A DNA stretch of 64,000 bases from Gammaproteobacteria bacterium UBA7376 (GTDB lineage Bacteria > Pseudomonadota > Gammaproteobacteria > Pseudomonadales > Azotimanducaceae): contig DKNY01000008.1 in the NCBI GenBank assembly GCA_002470275.1, forward strand, positions 22,145 through 86,144, given 5' to 3'. Position numbers and translations under genes: made by a program. Positions 22,841 to 31,645 of this stretch are shown one piece after another. The notes under the pieces are model-generated. The model had not been told where the DNA came from and ran no database searches. It worked only from the letters and a program-made list of their open reading frames with translations. Each line of letters opens with the position of its first letter. The stretch's first letter is position 1.

Positions 22841-23790
22841 CGGCCAGCGTCCGCGAAGGACTGACCTAGGGCGAACAGCTCACCAAAGCCATTGACCGCA
22901 GCCGGGGCATTCATTGGAAGCCCCTTGCCGCGGTTCAGTCGAAGGCGCGTGATGGCAAGTTGGCCCTCACCGCTGTTGATCCGAATCGATCTCTTGTCCC
23001 GCCCGGCCACCGTGCCAGGCGGCCCGGACGCGGGCTCTTTCAGCGCGTAGCCGGATAGCACCTGCATTTCAAGCGTGTCTGACCGGCAGGTGGCAGGCAT
23101 GCGCTCGGTCAGAGCGCGGATTTTTTGCGCGATCTCCCGGGCAGGTCTCCCCCAGTTAATGGGGCGATCTTCTGCAGTAAGCTTTGCCGCATAGCAAACG
23201 CCGTCGGCTGGCTGGGGGGTTGGCGTGGTTGGCAGCGCGTTGAGAACGTCGACCAGTAGCTGCGTGCCGAGTTGGGCAAGAGCCTGCTGCAGGCGCCCGG
23301 CGGTGGATTCCTCGGTAATAGGTACTGCCTTTTGCACGAATACGGGCCCCGTATCCAGGCCTTTTTCCATCTGCATGATGGCGACCCCGGTCTCGCTGTC
23401 ACCGGCCATAATGGCGCGTTCGATGGGCGCGGCTCCCCGCCACCTAGGCAGCAGAGAGGCATGTACATTGAGGCATCCGTAGGTAGGAATGGAGAGCAAG
23501 GCTTCAGGCAGGATCAGCCCGTAGGCAGCCACCACCAAAACATCCAACTCCAGTCGTCGGAGCAGGGTATGGGTTTCGGCGTCTCGCAGGGAGGCAGGCT
23601 GGATGAGGGGAATATTGCAGCGCTCTGCTTCTGCCTTGACGGGATTTGGCTGGAGTTTACGGCCGCGACCCTTGGGTTTGTCGGGTTGGGTCATGACAAG
23701 CACGGGTGGGAAATCAGAGTCTACCAGGCCGCTCAGGATGGTCTTCGCGAACTCAGGGCTGCCGGCGAAGGCCGTGCGTAAACTAGACAC
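22837..23790 (-). CDS. fmt: Methionyl-tRNA formyltransferase
   Basis: A 317-residue enzyme that formylates initiator Met-tRNA with 10-formyl-THF. The N-terminus LRTAFAGSPEFAKTIL, the catalytic NVHASLLPRWRGAAPIERAIMAGD block and TGVAIMQMEKGLDTGPV are all family hallmarks. A C-terminal OB-fold tRNA-binding domain follows (EPASGPPGTVAG). Start is GTG at 23790, two bases after the def stop. The 3' end overlaps rsmB by four bases (ATGA). Confidence 0.97.
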   Translation of the reverse strand: MSSLRTAFAGSPEFAKTILSGLVDSDFPPVLVMTQPDKPKGRGRKLQPNPVKAEAERCNIPLIQPASLRDAETHTLLRRLELDVLVVAAYGLILPEALLSIPTYGCLNVHASLLPRWRGAAPIERAIMAGDSETGVAIMQMEKGLDTGPVFVQKAVPITEESTAGRLQQALAQLGTQLLVDVLNALPTTPTPQPADGVCYAAKLTAEDRPINWGRPAREIAQKIRALTERMPATCRSDTLEMQVLSGYALKEPASGPPGTVAGRDKRSIRINSGEGQLAITRLRLNRGKGLPMNAPAAVNGFGELFALGQSFADAGR

Positions 23791-23792
23791 GT

Positions 23793-24287
23793 TCAGGCCT
23801 TCTGTTTTTTTAACTGTTTGGTGATGCGATTGCGTTTCAGGCTGGAGAGGTAGTCAACAAAGAGTTTGCCCTCAAGATGGTCGCATTCATGCTGGATGCA
23901 GACACCCAGCATACCCTCGGCTTCCAGGGTGAAAGCCTTTCCCGTTAGGTCTTGGGCCTCGACGGTCACCTGTGGCGCTCTGGCCACGGCGTCGTAAACG
24001 CCGGGCACGCTCAAGCAGCCCTCTTCCCCGGGCACAAGGGATCCCTGCAGCGTTAAGGCAGGATTCACAAAGATATGGGGTTGGTCCTGATGCTCGGAGA
24101 CATCAACAACAATGAGGCGCTGCTGTACGTTGACCTGGGTGGCGGCAAGGCCAATCCCCGGCGCCGCGTACATCGTTTCCAGCATGTCTTCAGCGAGCTT
24201 TGCAAGTGCCGCGTCAAACGTGGTGACGGGTTTAGCCTTAAGGCGCAGCCGGGCATCTGGGTGGTGCAAAATTTCAAGCAGAGACAT
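23793..24287 (-). CDS. def: Peptide deformylase
   Basis: A 164-residue metalloenzyme that removes the N-formyl group from nascent proteins, undoing the action of the neighbouring Fmt. The three signature motifs are GIGLAATQV, EGCLSVPG and QHECDHLEG, which supply the Cys and two His metal ligands and the catalytic Glu. Length and start (MSLLEILHHPDARLR) match type 1 deformylases. ATG at 24287. It is the first gene of the leftward def-fmt-rsmB-trkA-trkH run and diverges from dprA. Confidence 0.97.
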   Translation of the reverse strand: MSLLEILHHPDARLRLKAKPVTTFDAALAKLAEDMLETMYAAPGIGLAATQVNVQQRLIVVDVSEHQDQPHIFVNPALTLQGSLVPGEEGCLSVPGVYDAVARAPQVTVEAQDLTGKAFTLEAEGMLGVCIQHECDHLEGKLFVDYLSSLKRNRITKQLKKQKA

Positions 24288-24402
24288 GCAGCGACCGATA
24301 ACAAAAAAGACGGGGAAGTATAGCGGCCTTGTGCGGGTAATCGGGCAGTTTTGAGGGAGTTTTTACTACCTTTCTGCGGGTCAGGGAGCGCCAACGGGAC
24401 GT

Positions 24403-25557
24403 ATGGTTGTCTGTGCGACGCCACTGTGCTTGTGGGGGTATCGTTGGTTCCTGCGACTTTCCTCACGAGAACGCAATATTTTTTCCAAGCCTGCCCGCAC
24501 TCTGTGTTCACTCCTATTTCAATGGCCAAGGCGTCAGGTTCAATCTTGGCTTGACGCTGGTTCCGACCTCTCGACTCTCTCCTATCGGGACCTGGGGCCA
24601 AAGCGCGCGAAGCCATTGGCGCGGTTTTTAGCAGCGGCGGAGGCCGAGAAGGTGATGGCGATATGCCTGCTGGATGAAACCTATCCAGAGCTGTTGCGCC
24701 AGATTCCTGATCCGCCGCTACTTCTATTTTATGACGGTAATCTCGCCCTCCTCCAGCGTCCGAGCATTGCCGTGGTGGGGTCGCGAAGGGCGACTCACGC
24801 CGGTCGTCGCCTAGCCTACCTTTTGGGCCAGGAACTCGGCGTCCTCGGGGCCGTGGTGGTGAGCGGATTAGCCATTGGTATCGACACCGCCGGGCACCAG
24901 GGCGCCCTGTCCCATGATGACGGTGCGACCATCGGCGTCCTTGGGTCTTCCCTTGACGACCTGTATCCAAGCCGCAATCGAGGCCTGGCTGCTCAGGTCG
25001 TCTCGTCCCAAGGCCTCTTGATCAGTGAGTATCCGCCCGGGACGCCGCCGCGCCCCTTCTTCTTTCGAGAGCGTAATCGAATTGTCAGTGGGCTTGCTCA
25101 GGCTACCGTGGTCGTAGAGGCCGGCGTTAGGAGCGGGGCCCTAATCACCGCACGGCTGGCCCTTGAGCAGGGGCGTGAGGTGGCTGTCTTTCCCGGATCG
25201 TCCTTGACCGGCGCGAACGCCGGTGGCCACGCCCTCATTCGCCAGGGCGCAGCCTTGGTTGAGTCAGCGGCTGACGTATTTCAAGAGCTAGGCTGGTCTG
25301 CAGCCGCACGGCACAACCCTCAACTGGGCTCCTCACCGACTTCGGCCACGGCGTCGGAAACAACGGTGCCGGCAACAATGCCCCACCTCAGCGCGGGCGC
25401 TCTGAAGCTGCTGCCCTGGCTTGGGGTTGAGGCCTTAAATTCCGATGCCTTAATTCAGCTGTCCGGCATGGCCATCAGCGACCTCAGCCTCGCTCTGGTG
25501 GAACTGCAGCTAGCGGGAATTGTTCGCCAGCATGGAGGCGGGTATATTCGCCTTTGA
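24403..25557 (+). CDS. dprA: DNA-processing protein DprA
   Basis: A Rossmann-like single-stranded-DNA-binding protein that loads RecA during natural transformation. The core is clear: SIAVVGSRRATHAGRRLA, VSGLAIGIDTAGHQGAL, GVLGSSLDDLYPSRNRGLA, FFFRERNRIVSGLAQATVVVEAG and SGALITARLALEQGREVAVFPG. A C-terminal winged-helix-like domain (about 325-384) is present. From ATG 24403 it is 384 residues, but the first 60 are poorly conserved and only loosely match the family's helical domain. There is no good ribosome-binding site, so the start is uncertain. purE begins 20 bases downstream. Confidence 0.93.
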   Translation: MVVCATPLCLWGYRWFLRLSSRERNIFSKPARTLCSLLFQWPRRQVQSWLDAGSDLSTLSYRDLGPKRAKPLARFLAAAEAEKVMAICLLDETYPELLRQIPDPPLLLFYDGNLALLQRPSIAVVGSRRATHAGRRLAYLLGQELGVLGAVVVSGLAIGIDTAGHQGALSHDDGATIGVLGSSLDDLYPSRNRGLAAQVVSSQGLLISEYPPGTPPRPFFFRERNRIVSGLAQATVVVEAGVRSGALITARLALEQGREVAVFPGSSLTGANAGGHALIRQGAALVESAADVFQELGWSAAARHNPQLGSSPTSATASETTVPATMPHLSAGALKLLPWLGVEALNSDALIQLSGMAISDLSLALVELQLAGIVRQHGGGYIRL

Positions 25558-25577
25558 TTCACTTACTTGGGGTAGTC

Positions 25578-26075
25578 ATGGCTTGGGTCGCAGTATTAAT
25601 GGGTTCAGAGTCGGATTGGGGGGTTATGAAAACCTGTACGGAAACGTTGGCGGCCTTGGGCGTCGATTTTGAGGTTCGCGTGTCTAGCGCTCACAGAACA
25701 CCTGCTGCGACGCAGGAATATATTATGGATGCGGAAAAACGGGGCTGCCGCATATTCATCTGCGCTGCCGGCATGGCTGCTCATCTGGCAGGCGCTACCG
25801 CAGCCCATACCCAGCGCCCGGTAATTGGTGTGCCTATTGATAGCGGTCCGCTCCAGGGCATGGATGCGCTGCTGTCCACGGTCCAAATGCCTGGCGGGGT
25901 GCCCGTGGCCACCGTTGCGGTCGGCAAGGCCGGAGCAAAAAATGCGGGCTATCTTGCGGCACAAATGCTGGCGATAGCCGATGCGGATCTTCATCAAACC
26001 GTGGTGGCCGATCGCCAGGCGAATGCGGAGAAAGTTGCGGCGCAGAATGCGTCTGTGCAGGCATCGCTCACCTAG
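25578..26075 (+). CDS. purE: N5-carboxyaminoimidazole ribonucleotide mutase
   Basis: A 165-residue purine-synthesis enzyme that converts N5-CAIR to CAIR. The substrate loop [15 protein letters not shown], the SAHRTP motif with the catalytic His, and [24 protein letters not shown] are typical of class I PurE. The ATG at 25578 is preferred: GGGGT lies just upstream, and the family N-terminus starts here. The partner purK is not adjacent, where it often is. The stop codon overlaps the next start by one base (TAGTG). Confidence 0.96.
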   Translation: MAWVAVLMGSESDWGVMKTCTETLAALGVDFEVRVSSAHRTPAATQEYIMDAEKRGCRIFICAAGMAAHLAGATAAHTQRPVIGVPIDSGPLQGMDALLSTVQMPGGVPVATVAVGKAGAKNAGYLAAQMLAIADADLHQTVVADRQANAEKVAAQNASVQASLT

Positions 26076-26623
26076 TGACCCCTGAACAACAGGCCGCTCG
26101 AATCCTAGTCGATGGGGGCCTAATCGCTCATGCGACAGAGGGCGTTTGGGGGTTTGCCTGCGACCCTCTATGCGAGCAGGCAACCTTCCGGTTACTGGAG
26201 ATCAAGGAGCGATCTTGGGAAAAGGGCCTGCTGCTGTTGGGCGGCGACGCGTCGGACTTTAAAGACCAGCTGGCAGAGTTGCCGCAATGCCGGATAGACC
26301 GCGTTACAAAGAGTTGGCCGGGGCACAATACGTGGGTGCTGCCGGATACGCGTTACCCAAGATGGGTTCGGGGCATCCATACGGGCGTTGCCTGCCGGGT
26401 CCCGGATCACGATCAAGCCCGGCGGTTGGCCAGACTCTGCGGTTTTCCCTTTATTTCCACCTCTCTCAACAGAGCGGGCCGGCCGCCCATCACGCGACAG
26501 GCAGACGCTCAGGTTCAGTTCGCGGGTGTGGTTGACTTTATCTTGCCTGGCGAGACCTCCGGGTACAGTGGGCCCAGCGTTATTCGGGACAGTCAGGGCG
26601 AGATCCTGAGGGGGACATCCTGA
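26075..26623 (+). CDS. tsaC: Threonylcarbamoyl-AMP synthase
   Basis: A 182-residue Sua5/YrdC-family enzyme that makes threonylcarbamoyl-AMP for the t6A tRNA modification. The pattern VDGGLIAHATEGVWGFACDP, LLEIKERSWEKGLLLLGG, VACRVPDHDQARRLARLCG and PFISTSLNRAGRPP follows the short TsaC form. The usual TSAN is TSLN here. Start is GTG at 26075. It overlaps purE and aroE by one base each. The purE-tsaC-aroE order is common near dprA in gammaproteobacteria. Confidence 0.94.
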   Translation: MTPEQQAARILVDGGLIAHATEGVWGFACDPLCEQATFRLLEIKERSWEKGLLLLGGDASDFKDQLAELPQCRIDRVTKSWPGHNTWVLPDTRYPRWVRGIHTGVACRVPDHDQARRLARLCGFPFISTSLNRAGRPPITRQADAQVQFAGVVDFILPGETSGYSGPSVIRDSQGEILRGTS

Positions 26624-27450
26624 TGTCGCGTGACTATGCCGTCATGGGATTCCCCGTTTCTCACTCTCTTTCCCCTGAAATTCACTCGATCTTCGCCAGC
26701 CAGGAGAAGATCAAATTGCACTATGAAAAAATTGAGGTGAGTTCAGGCTCATTCTCGGATGCTGCCGATGCTTTCTTTGGACAGGGCGGCCTGGGGTTGA
26801 ACGTTACGGTTCCGTTCAAGGTAGACGCCTACGCCTACGCCAGCCGCCTGAACGACTTGGCGGAACAAGCCGGTGCGGTGAATACCCTGGCCCGAGGTGA
26901 GGGCGGCCTGGTAAGCGGCCATAATACCGATGGCCTCGGGCTCGTTAGAGACCTCGAGGCCCGACACGGCTGGGCCCTAAACGGGGCTCGATTGATAATT
27001 CTCGGTGCCGGCGGTGCAACGAGGGGTGTGATCGTTCCACTGCTCGCGCGAGGCGTAGAGGAGATTATTATCGCCAATCGAACCGTGGATAAGGCTGAGG
27101 CCTTGGTCGGGCTGTTTTCGACGCTGATGCCCGGTGCGAAACTGAGTGTTTGCAGCCTGGCGGATGCGGCCGAATGCGAGGCCGATGTGGTAATCAACGG
27201 CACTTCGCTTGGCCTCTCCAGCGGCGACATTACGCTGGCCCCAGAGCTTGTTCGGGGGCGGCACTGCTACGACATGAGCTACGGGAACAACGCGCGATTC
27301 GCCCACTGGGCCAGTCATCAAGGTGCGATATCGGCAGTGGATGGCCTGGGCATGTTGATTGAGCAGGCGGCAGAAAGCTTTGCGATTTGGCACCAAGTCC
27401 GACCTGATACCAACTTGGCGTTTGCAAAAATACGTGAACAAATTGGCTAA
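26623..27450 (+). CDS. aroE: Shikimate dehydrogenase
   Basis: A 275-residue NADP-dependent enzyme reducing 3-dehydroshikimate to shikimate in aromatic amino acid synthesis. The shikimate-binding GFPVSHSLSPEIH, NVTVPFK with the catalytic Lys, and GHNTDGLGLVRDL are present. The NADP site is GAGGATRGVIVPL followed by ANRTVDKA, the latter typical of NADP preference. ATG at 26623 overlaps the tsaC stop (TGATG). Confidence 0.97.
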   Translation: MSRDYAVMGFPVSHSLSPEIHSIFASQEKIKLHYEKIEVSSGSFSDAADAFFGQGGLGLNVTVPFKVDAYAYASRLNDLAEQAGAVNTLARGEGGLVSGHNTDGLGLVRDLEARHGWALNGARLIILGAGGATRGVIVPLLARGVEEIIIANRTVDKAEALVGLFSTLMPGAKLSVCSLADAAECEADVVINGTSLGLSSGDITLAPELVRGRHCYDMSYGNNARFAHWASHQGAISAVDGLGMLIEQAAESFAIWHQVRPDTNLAFAKIREQIG

Positions 27451-27468
27451 CCTGCTTACCCTAGAGCC

Positions 27469-27759
27469 ATGAGGAGAAGATTCATTGCAGGCGCCGTATG
27501 TCCGAGCTGTAGAGCGCTGGACCGAATGGTTGTGGAAACCTCTCCCACGGGCCCCGGCAGCGAGGAAGAGGTTGACGCCGAAACGGTTATTCGGCGGTGC
27601 GTGGCCTGTGGGTATGAGGAGGCGCTAGCCACCGAGCCAGGATCGTCGAGCGTTGGATTACCCCGCGCTCGCTTTGAGAAGAGCGGAAGAGAAGCGGAGA
27701 AGGCCAGCCCGGTTAAGCTAATCAATCTCGACCAGCTCAAGAACCCTCGCAAGGCCTAG
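27469..27759 (+). CDS. YheV-like zinc-ribbon protein (DUF2387)
   Basis: A 96-residue protein starting MRRRFIAGAVCPSCRALD, very like E. coli YheV (KRFIAGAKCPACQ). Two CxxC pairs, CPSC and CVAC, frame a negatively charged loop and suggest a zinc ribbon. The C-terminal 45 residues are a charged, probably disordered tail absent from E. coli YheV. Its function is unknown. It lies 18 bases after aroE and may be the last gene of the dprA-purE-tsaC-aroE run. Confidence 0.8.
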   Translation: MRRRFIAGAVCPSCRALDRMVVETSPTGPGSEEEVDAETVIRRCVACGYEEALATEPGSSSVGLPRARFEKSGREAEKASPVKLINLDQLKNPRKA

Positions 27760-27858
27760 CGCTGGGGCGCCGCAAGGGATAGGCAGGCTCTGTCTCAGAC
27801 ATTTCGATCTATAAGGCCTAGCCAGGGGTTACTGTCCAACTATTGTTGGCCCTCTGAT

Positions 27859-27886
27859 TTGCCAGCCACTCCATCGCTGCTATAAT
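27859..27886 (+). promoter_or_regulatory. Candidate sigma70 promoter for the cox operon
   Basis: TTGCCA (27859-27864) is followed after 16 bases by a perfect TATAAT (27881-27886). It faces coxB, about 335 bases away, implying a long leader if used. Confidence 0.6.
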
Positions 27887-27918
27887 TCACATGATTTACA
27901 CAAGTCGCTTTGTGTGAA
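27886..27918. repeat. Inverted repeat overlapping the cox promoter start region
   Basis: ACACAA (27898-27903) pairs with TTGTGT (27910-27915) around a six-base loop. An outer pair TTCACA (27886-27891) and TGTGAA (27913-27918) is an alternative. The element starts at the last base of the -10 box, a suitable place for an operator. No family of regulator is identified. Confidence 0.4.
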
Positions 27919-28220
27919 TCTTCAAACGACAGCCATTTTTACCCTAGGGTGATAAGGCGCCTTTGACCTCTGCCCTGCCCGATTGTGACCGGTAGCGTGA
28001 GGCACTCAAAGGGGCAGTGGCTTTAGTGTGGCAGGAATCCAGAACAATGTGCTCAGCGGAAGAGTAAGGGATTTATAGTCACCCAAGGCCGCAAGACCGG
28101 GATCAATGACGACCGGTCACTAGGGTTTGAGTGGACTCACCCGCCACAACCTGGCAAATCGATTGAATGAATCGGTTTCGACAAAGACGACAAACAAAGA
28201 CGACACAAGAGACAAGCAGA

Positions 28221-29354
28221 ATGAAGAATTTTATTGCACGCCTCGCCTCAGGAGCTCTGCTGGCTGTAGCCTCGGGTTCAGCGCTTGCGGACGAGCTCAA
28301 CATGCGAGTTGGTGTGACGGAGATCAGCCGCCAGGTGTATGAGCTTCACATGATTATTCTTGGTATCTGTGTCGTGATCGGCATTATCGTCTTTGGCGCG
28401 CTATTTTGGTCCGTATTCAACCACCGCAAATCTTTAGGTGCGGAACCGGCAAATTTTCACGACGACACGCGTATCGAAATCGCATGGACGGTCATCCCCA
28501 CTTTGATCCTCATCCTTATGGCGATCCCAGCCACCCAGGTCTTGGTCGCCATGTACGACACCGGGGGCGAGGACATGCTGGTTGAAGTACGCGGATATCA
28601 GTGGAAGTGGCAGTACAAGTACCTTGACGGGGACTACAACGACACCTACTCGTTTTTCTCAAATCTGGCGACGCCACGGGATCAGATCACAAATCAGTCC
28701 GTCAAGACTGATAACTACTTGCTAGAGGTAGATGAGCCCCTGCGCATTCCAGCCAACAGGAAGGTTAGATTCCTGGTGACGGCAGAAGACGTAATCCACG
28801 CGTGGTGGGTACCGGATTTTGGCATTAAGCGCGATGCGGTGCCGGGGATGTTAAACGAACTTTGGACGGTGGTTCCTGAGCCTGGCGTGTATCGGGGACA
28901 ATGCACCGAACTGTGCGGTAAGGACCATGGCTTTATGCCCATCGTTGTTGAGGTCTTGCCCGAACAGGAATTTGACGCCTGGTACGCGTCGAAGGTGACT
29001 TCAGAGCTGGTACGTGAAGAAAGTTTTGCGGAAACGCTTACCCATGAACAGCTGATGGCCAATGGCGAAACTGTGTACGGCACCTATTGCGCCAGCTGTC
29101 ACTTGGTTAACGGGGAAGGCATTCCCCCCGCCTTCCCGGCTATTGTGGGATCCGCCATTGCAAGCGGACCTCGGGATGAGCATCTGAGCCTTGTTATTAA
29201 CGGCGTGGCTGGGACAGCCATGCAGGCATTCGGTAAGCAGCTGGATCCAGTGCAGCTGGCGTCGGTCGTCCACTACCAACGCCATGCCTTTGGCAACGAC
29301 GCGGGGGACATGTCCCAACCGCAAGACGTAATGAATTTATCTAACGGTCAGTAA
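28221..29354 (+). CDS. coxB: Cytochrome c oxidase subunit II with fused cytochrome c
   Basis: A 377-residue electron-entry subunit of an aa3-type oxidase. A signal peptide (MKNFIARLASGALLAVASGSALA) precedes two membrane helices (about 43-67 and 87-110). The CuA domain has His193, Cys228, Glu230, Cys232, His236 and Met239. Unlike mitochondrial subunit II, a C-terminal c-type heme domain follows, with Cys290-Ala-Ser-Cys293-His294. The ATG at 28221 is chosen because it starts the signal peptide. First gene of coxB-coxA-ctaG-coxC. Confidence 0.96.
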   Translation: MKNFIARLASGALLAVASGSALADELNMRVGVTEISRQVYELHMIILGICVVIGIIVFGALFWSVFNHRKSLGAEPANFHDDTRIEIAWTVIPTLILILMAIPATQVLVAMYDTGGEDMLVEVRGYQWKWQYKYLDGDYNDTYSFFSNLATPRDQITNQSVKTDNYLLEVDEPLRIPANRKVRFLVTAEDVIHAWWVPDFGIKRDAVPGMLNELWTVVPEPGVYRGQCTELCGKDHGFMPIVVEVLPEQEFDAWYASKVTSELVREESFAETLTHEQLMANGETVYGTYCASCHLVNGEGIPPAFPAIVGSAIASGPRDEHLSLVINGVAGTAMQAFGKQLDPVQLASVVHYQRHAFGNDAGDMSQPQDVMNLSNGQ

Positions 29355-29363
29355 GGAATAGTC

Positions 29364-30968
29364 ATGAGCGAAGTAATACACGCAGGCCATCACGACCACC
29401 ACGATCACGGACCAGCCAAGGGGCTTCTCCGGTGGCTCTATACGACGAACCACAAGGACATCGGGACACTATACCTGTGGTTTAGTTTTGCCATGTTCTT
29501 GATCGGCGGACTCATGGCGCTAGTGATCCGCACCGAGCTGTTCCAGCCAGGACTGCAGTTCGTCCAGCCTGAATTCTTTAATCAAATGACCACCAATCAC
29601 GGTCTGATCATGGTCTTTGGGGCCATCATGCCAGCCTTTGTGGGCTTGGCTAACTGGCTTATTCCTATGCAGGTTGGAGCGCCAGATATGGCGTTGCCCA
29701 GGATGAACAACCTGTCCTTCTGGATTCTGCCCTTCGCCTTCGGAATCATGATCTCTACGCTGTTCATGGAAGGTGGCGGTCCGAACTTTGGCTGGACGTT
29801 TTATGCGCCGCTGTCGACGACCTATGCGCCAGATTCGGTAACCTTCTTTATTTTTGCCGTTCACCTGATGGGTGCTTCATCCATCATGGGTAGCATCAAC
29901 ATCATCGCTACCATTCTGAACATGCGTGCCCCGGGCATGACGCTCATGAAGATGCCGATGTTTGTTTGGACTTGGCTGATTACCGCCTATCTGCTGATTG
30001 CCGTGATGCCTGTTCTGGCGGGCGCGGTGACCATGATGTTGTTCGACATTCACTTCGGCACCAGCTTCTTTAACGCTGCCGGCGGTGGTGATCCGGTCAT
30101 GTTCCAGCACATCTTCTGGTTCTTTGGGCACCCTGAGGTATACATCATGATTTTGCCGGCTTTCGGGATTATCTCTCACATCATTCCGGCTTTCGCCCGC
30201 AAACAGCTCTTTGGGTATACCTCAATGGTGTACGCGGTTGCGTCTATTGCGTTCTTATCCTTCATCGTCTGGGCCCACCATATGTTCACTGTGGGCATGC
30301 CCCTGGCCGGCCAGCTCTTCTTTATGTATTCCACGATGCTGATCGCCATTCCGACCGGGGTGAAGGTTTTTAACTGGATTGCGACCATGTGGCGCGGATC
30401 CATGACTTTCGAAACGCCGATGCTTTTTGCTATCGCCTTTGTGGTGCTGTTTACCATGGGCGGATTCTCGGGGCTAATGTTGGCCATCACCCCGGCTGAC
30501 TATCAGTATCACGATACTTACTTCGTAGTAGCCCACTTCCACTATGTGTTGGTCCCCGGCGCTTTGTTCTCGATCATTGCCGCAGTTTATTTTTGGCTGC
30601 CTAAGTGGACCGGGAAGATGTACGACGAGGCCTTGGGCAAGCTACATTTTTGGTTGTCCTTTATCGGGGTGAACGTCACGTTCTTCCCCCAACACTTTTC
30701 GGGTCTCGCCGGCATGCCCCGTCGAATTCCGGATTACGCGCTTCAGTTTGCGGACTTCAACATGCTGTCCAGCATCGGGGCTTTTATCTTCGGATTTTCC
30801 CAGTTGTTCTTCCTCTTTGTTGTGATCAAGGCGATTCGAAGCGGGAAGCCAGCGACTGCTCGGGGATGGGAAGGTGCTCGTGGGCTAGAGTGGACGCTGC
30901 CGTCCCCTGCGCCCTATCACTCCTTCACGCATCCACCTGAAGTCAAAGCCGAAGAAGTACACGGCTAA
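29364..30968 (+). CDS. coxA: Cytochrome c oxidase subunit I
   Basis: A 534-residue, twelve-helix heme-copper oxidase catalytic subunit. Heme a ligands are His79 and His393, the heme a3 ligand is His391, and CuB is held by His256, His305 and His306. Tyr260 in HPEVY is the cross-linked tyrosine and Glu258 the D-channel glutamate, which marks an A1-type proton pump. The N-terminus is histidine-rich (HAGHHDHHDHG). ATG at 29364, with AAGGA upstream, nine bases after coxB. Confidence 0.98.
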   Translation: MSEVIHAGHHDHHDHGPAKGLLRWLYTTNHKDIGTLYLWFSFAMFLIGGLMALVIRTELFQPGLQFVQPEFFNQMTTNHGLIMVFGAIMPAFVGLANWLIPMQVGAPDMALPRMNNLSFWILPFAFGIMISTLFMEGGGPNFGWTFYAPLSTTYAPDSVTFFIFAVHLMGASSIMGSINIIATILNMRAPGMTLMKMPMFVWTWLITAYLLIAVMPVLAGAVTMMLFDIHFGTSFFNAAGGGDPVMFQHIFWFFGHPEVYIMILPAFGIISHIIPAFARKQLFGYTSMVYAVASIAFLSFIVWAHHMFTVGMPLAGQLFFMYSTMLIAIPTGVKVFNWIATMWRGSMTFETPMLFAIAFVVLFTMGGFSGLMLAITPADYQYHDTYFVVAHFHYVLVPGALFSIIAAVYFWLPKWTGKMYDEALGKLHFWLSFIGVNVTFFPQHFSGLAGMPRRIPDYALQFADFNMLSSIGAFIFGFSQLFFLFVVIKAIRSGKPATARGWEGARGLEWTLPSPAPYHSFTHPPEVKAEEVHG

Positions 30969-30997
30969 GATGTATAACGAAGATCGAGGCTGAAACG

Positions 30998-31618
30998 ATG
31001 ACGTCCCATGAGGAGCGACAGAAGAACATCAAGCAAACGGTGCGTAAGCTGGGGTTGATAGTGCTCGGCATGTGCGGCTTCGTGGTGGCCTTGGTGCCGC
31101 TTTACGACTTGTTTTGCGAGATCACCGGGCTCAACGGGAAAACGGGTGGGCCCTATGTCTTTGAAGAAGCAAGCGCCCAACCGGATACGTCTCGCCTTGT
31201 CAGAGTCAATTTTTTAACGAATACCAACCAGGGCATGATTTGGGAATTTCGTTCGGGCAAGGGCTCGGTTCGGGTCCATCCTGGCGAGCCCAAGACGGTG
31301 AGTTTCTTTGTTAAGAATCCAACGTCGCGGCCGATGATTGGGCAAGCTATCCCGTCCTTGGTTCCGGTGGCGGCCACGCAGTATTTTCACAAGACCGAGT
31401 GTTTTTGCTTCGAGCAGCAGCTACTCCAGCCAGGTGAAGAAATGGAAATGCCCATGAGGTTCATCGTGGACCGGGATTTGCCGAGAAATGTTCAGTCGAT
31501 AAGTTTAAGCTACGCGCTGTTTGATGTGACGGAGCGGATCGGCCTGCCTGCGGACATGGCGGCCACGAGCACGGCCAGTCAGGAGCCGATAGATTCTGAT
31601 ATCGCTGCCGGGGGGTAG
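30998..31618 (+). CDS. ctaG: Cytochrome c oxidase assembly protein CtaG (Cox11)
   Basis: A 206-residue membrane-anchored copper chaperone that delivers CuB to subunit I. One N-terminal helix (LGLIVLGMCGFVVALVPLYDLFCEITGLNGKTGG) is followed by a periplasmic domain. The copper-binding motif is the CFCF of KTECFCFEQQ, preceded by the conserved ATQYFHK. Its place between coxA and coxC is the usual proteobacterial order. ATG at 30998 with GAGG upstream. Confidence 0.97.
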   Translation: MTSHEERQKNIKQTVRKLGLIVLGMCGFVVALVPLYDLFCEITGLNGKTGGPYVFEEASAQPDTSRLVRVNFLTNTNQGMIWEFRSGKGSVRVHPGEPKTVSFFVKNPTSRPMIGQAIPSLVPVAATQYFHKTECFCFEQQLLQPGEEMEMPMRFIVDRDLPRNVQSISLSYALFDVTERIGLPADMAATSTASQEPIDSDIAAGG

Positions 31619-31645
31619 TGGTTCTCTTAATAGCGGAGGAGATTG

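Larger units (their letters stand above)
27760..28220. other. Intergenic region upstream of coxB
   Basis: This 461-base spacer holds no credible gene on either strand. It contains a good sigma70-like promoter (27859-27886), an inverted-repeat element just downstream of it, and then roughly 300 bases of leader before coxB in which I recognise no further motif. A short in-frame ATG at 28167 extends the coxB frame but gives no signal-peptide start. Confidence 0.7.

Noticed and set aside
24065-24970. Long open frame on the minus strand across def and dprA
   Set aside because: Low-complexity Arg/Pro/Ser-rich translation overlapping two clear genes; a shadow frame.
27760-28220. tRNA or riboswitch upstream of coxB
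   Set aside because: No cloverleaf, CCA end or known riboswitch core could be traced by eye.
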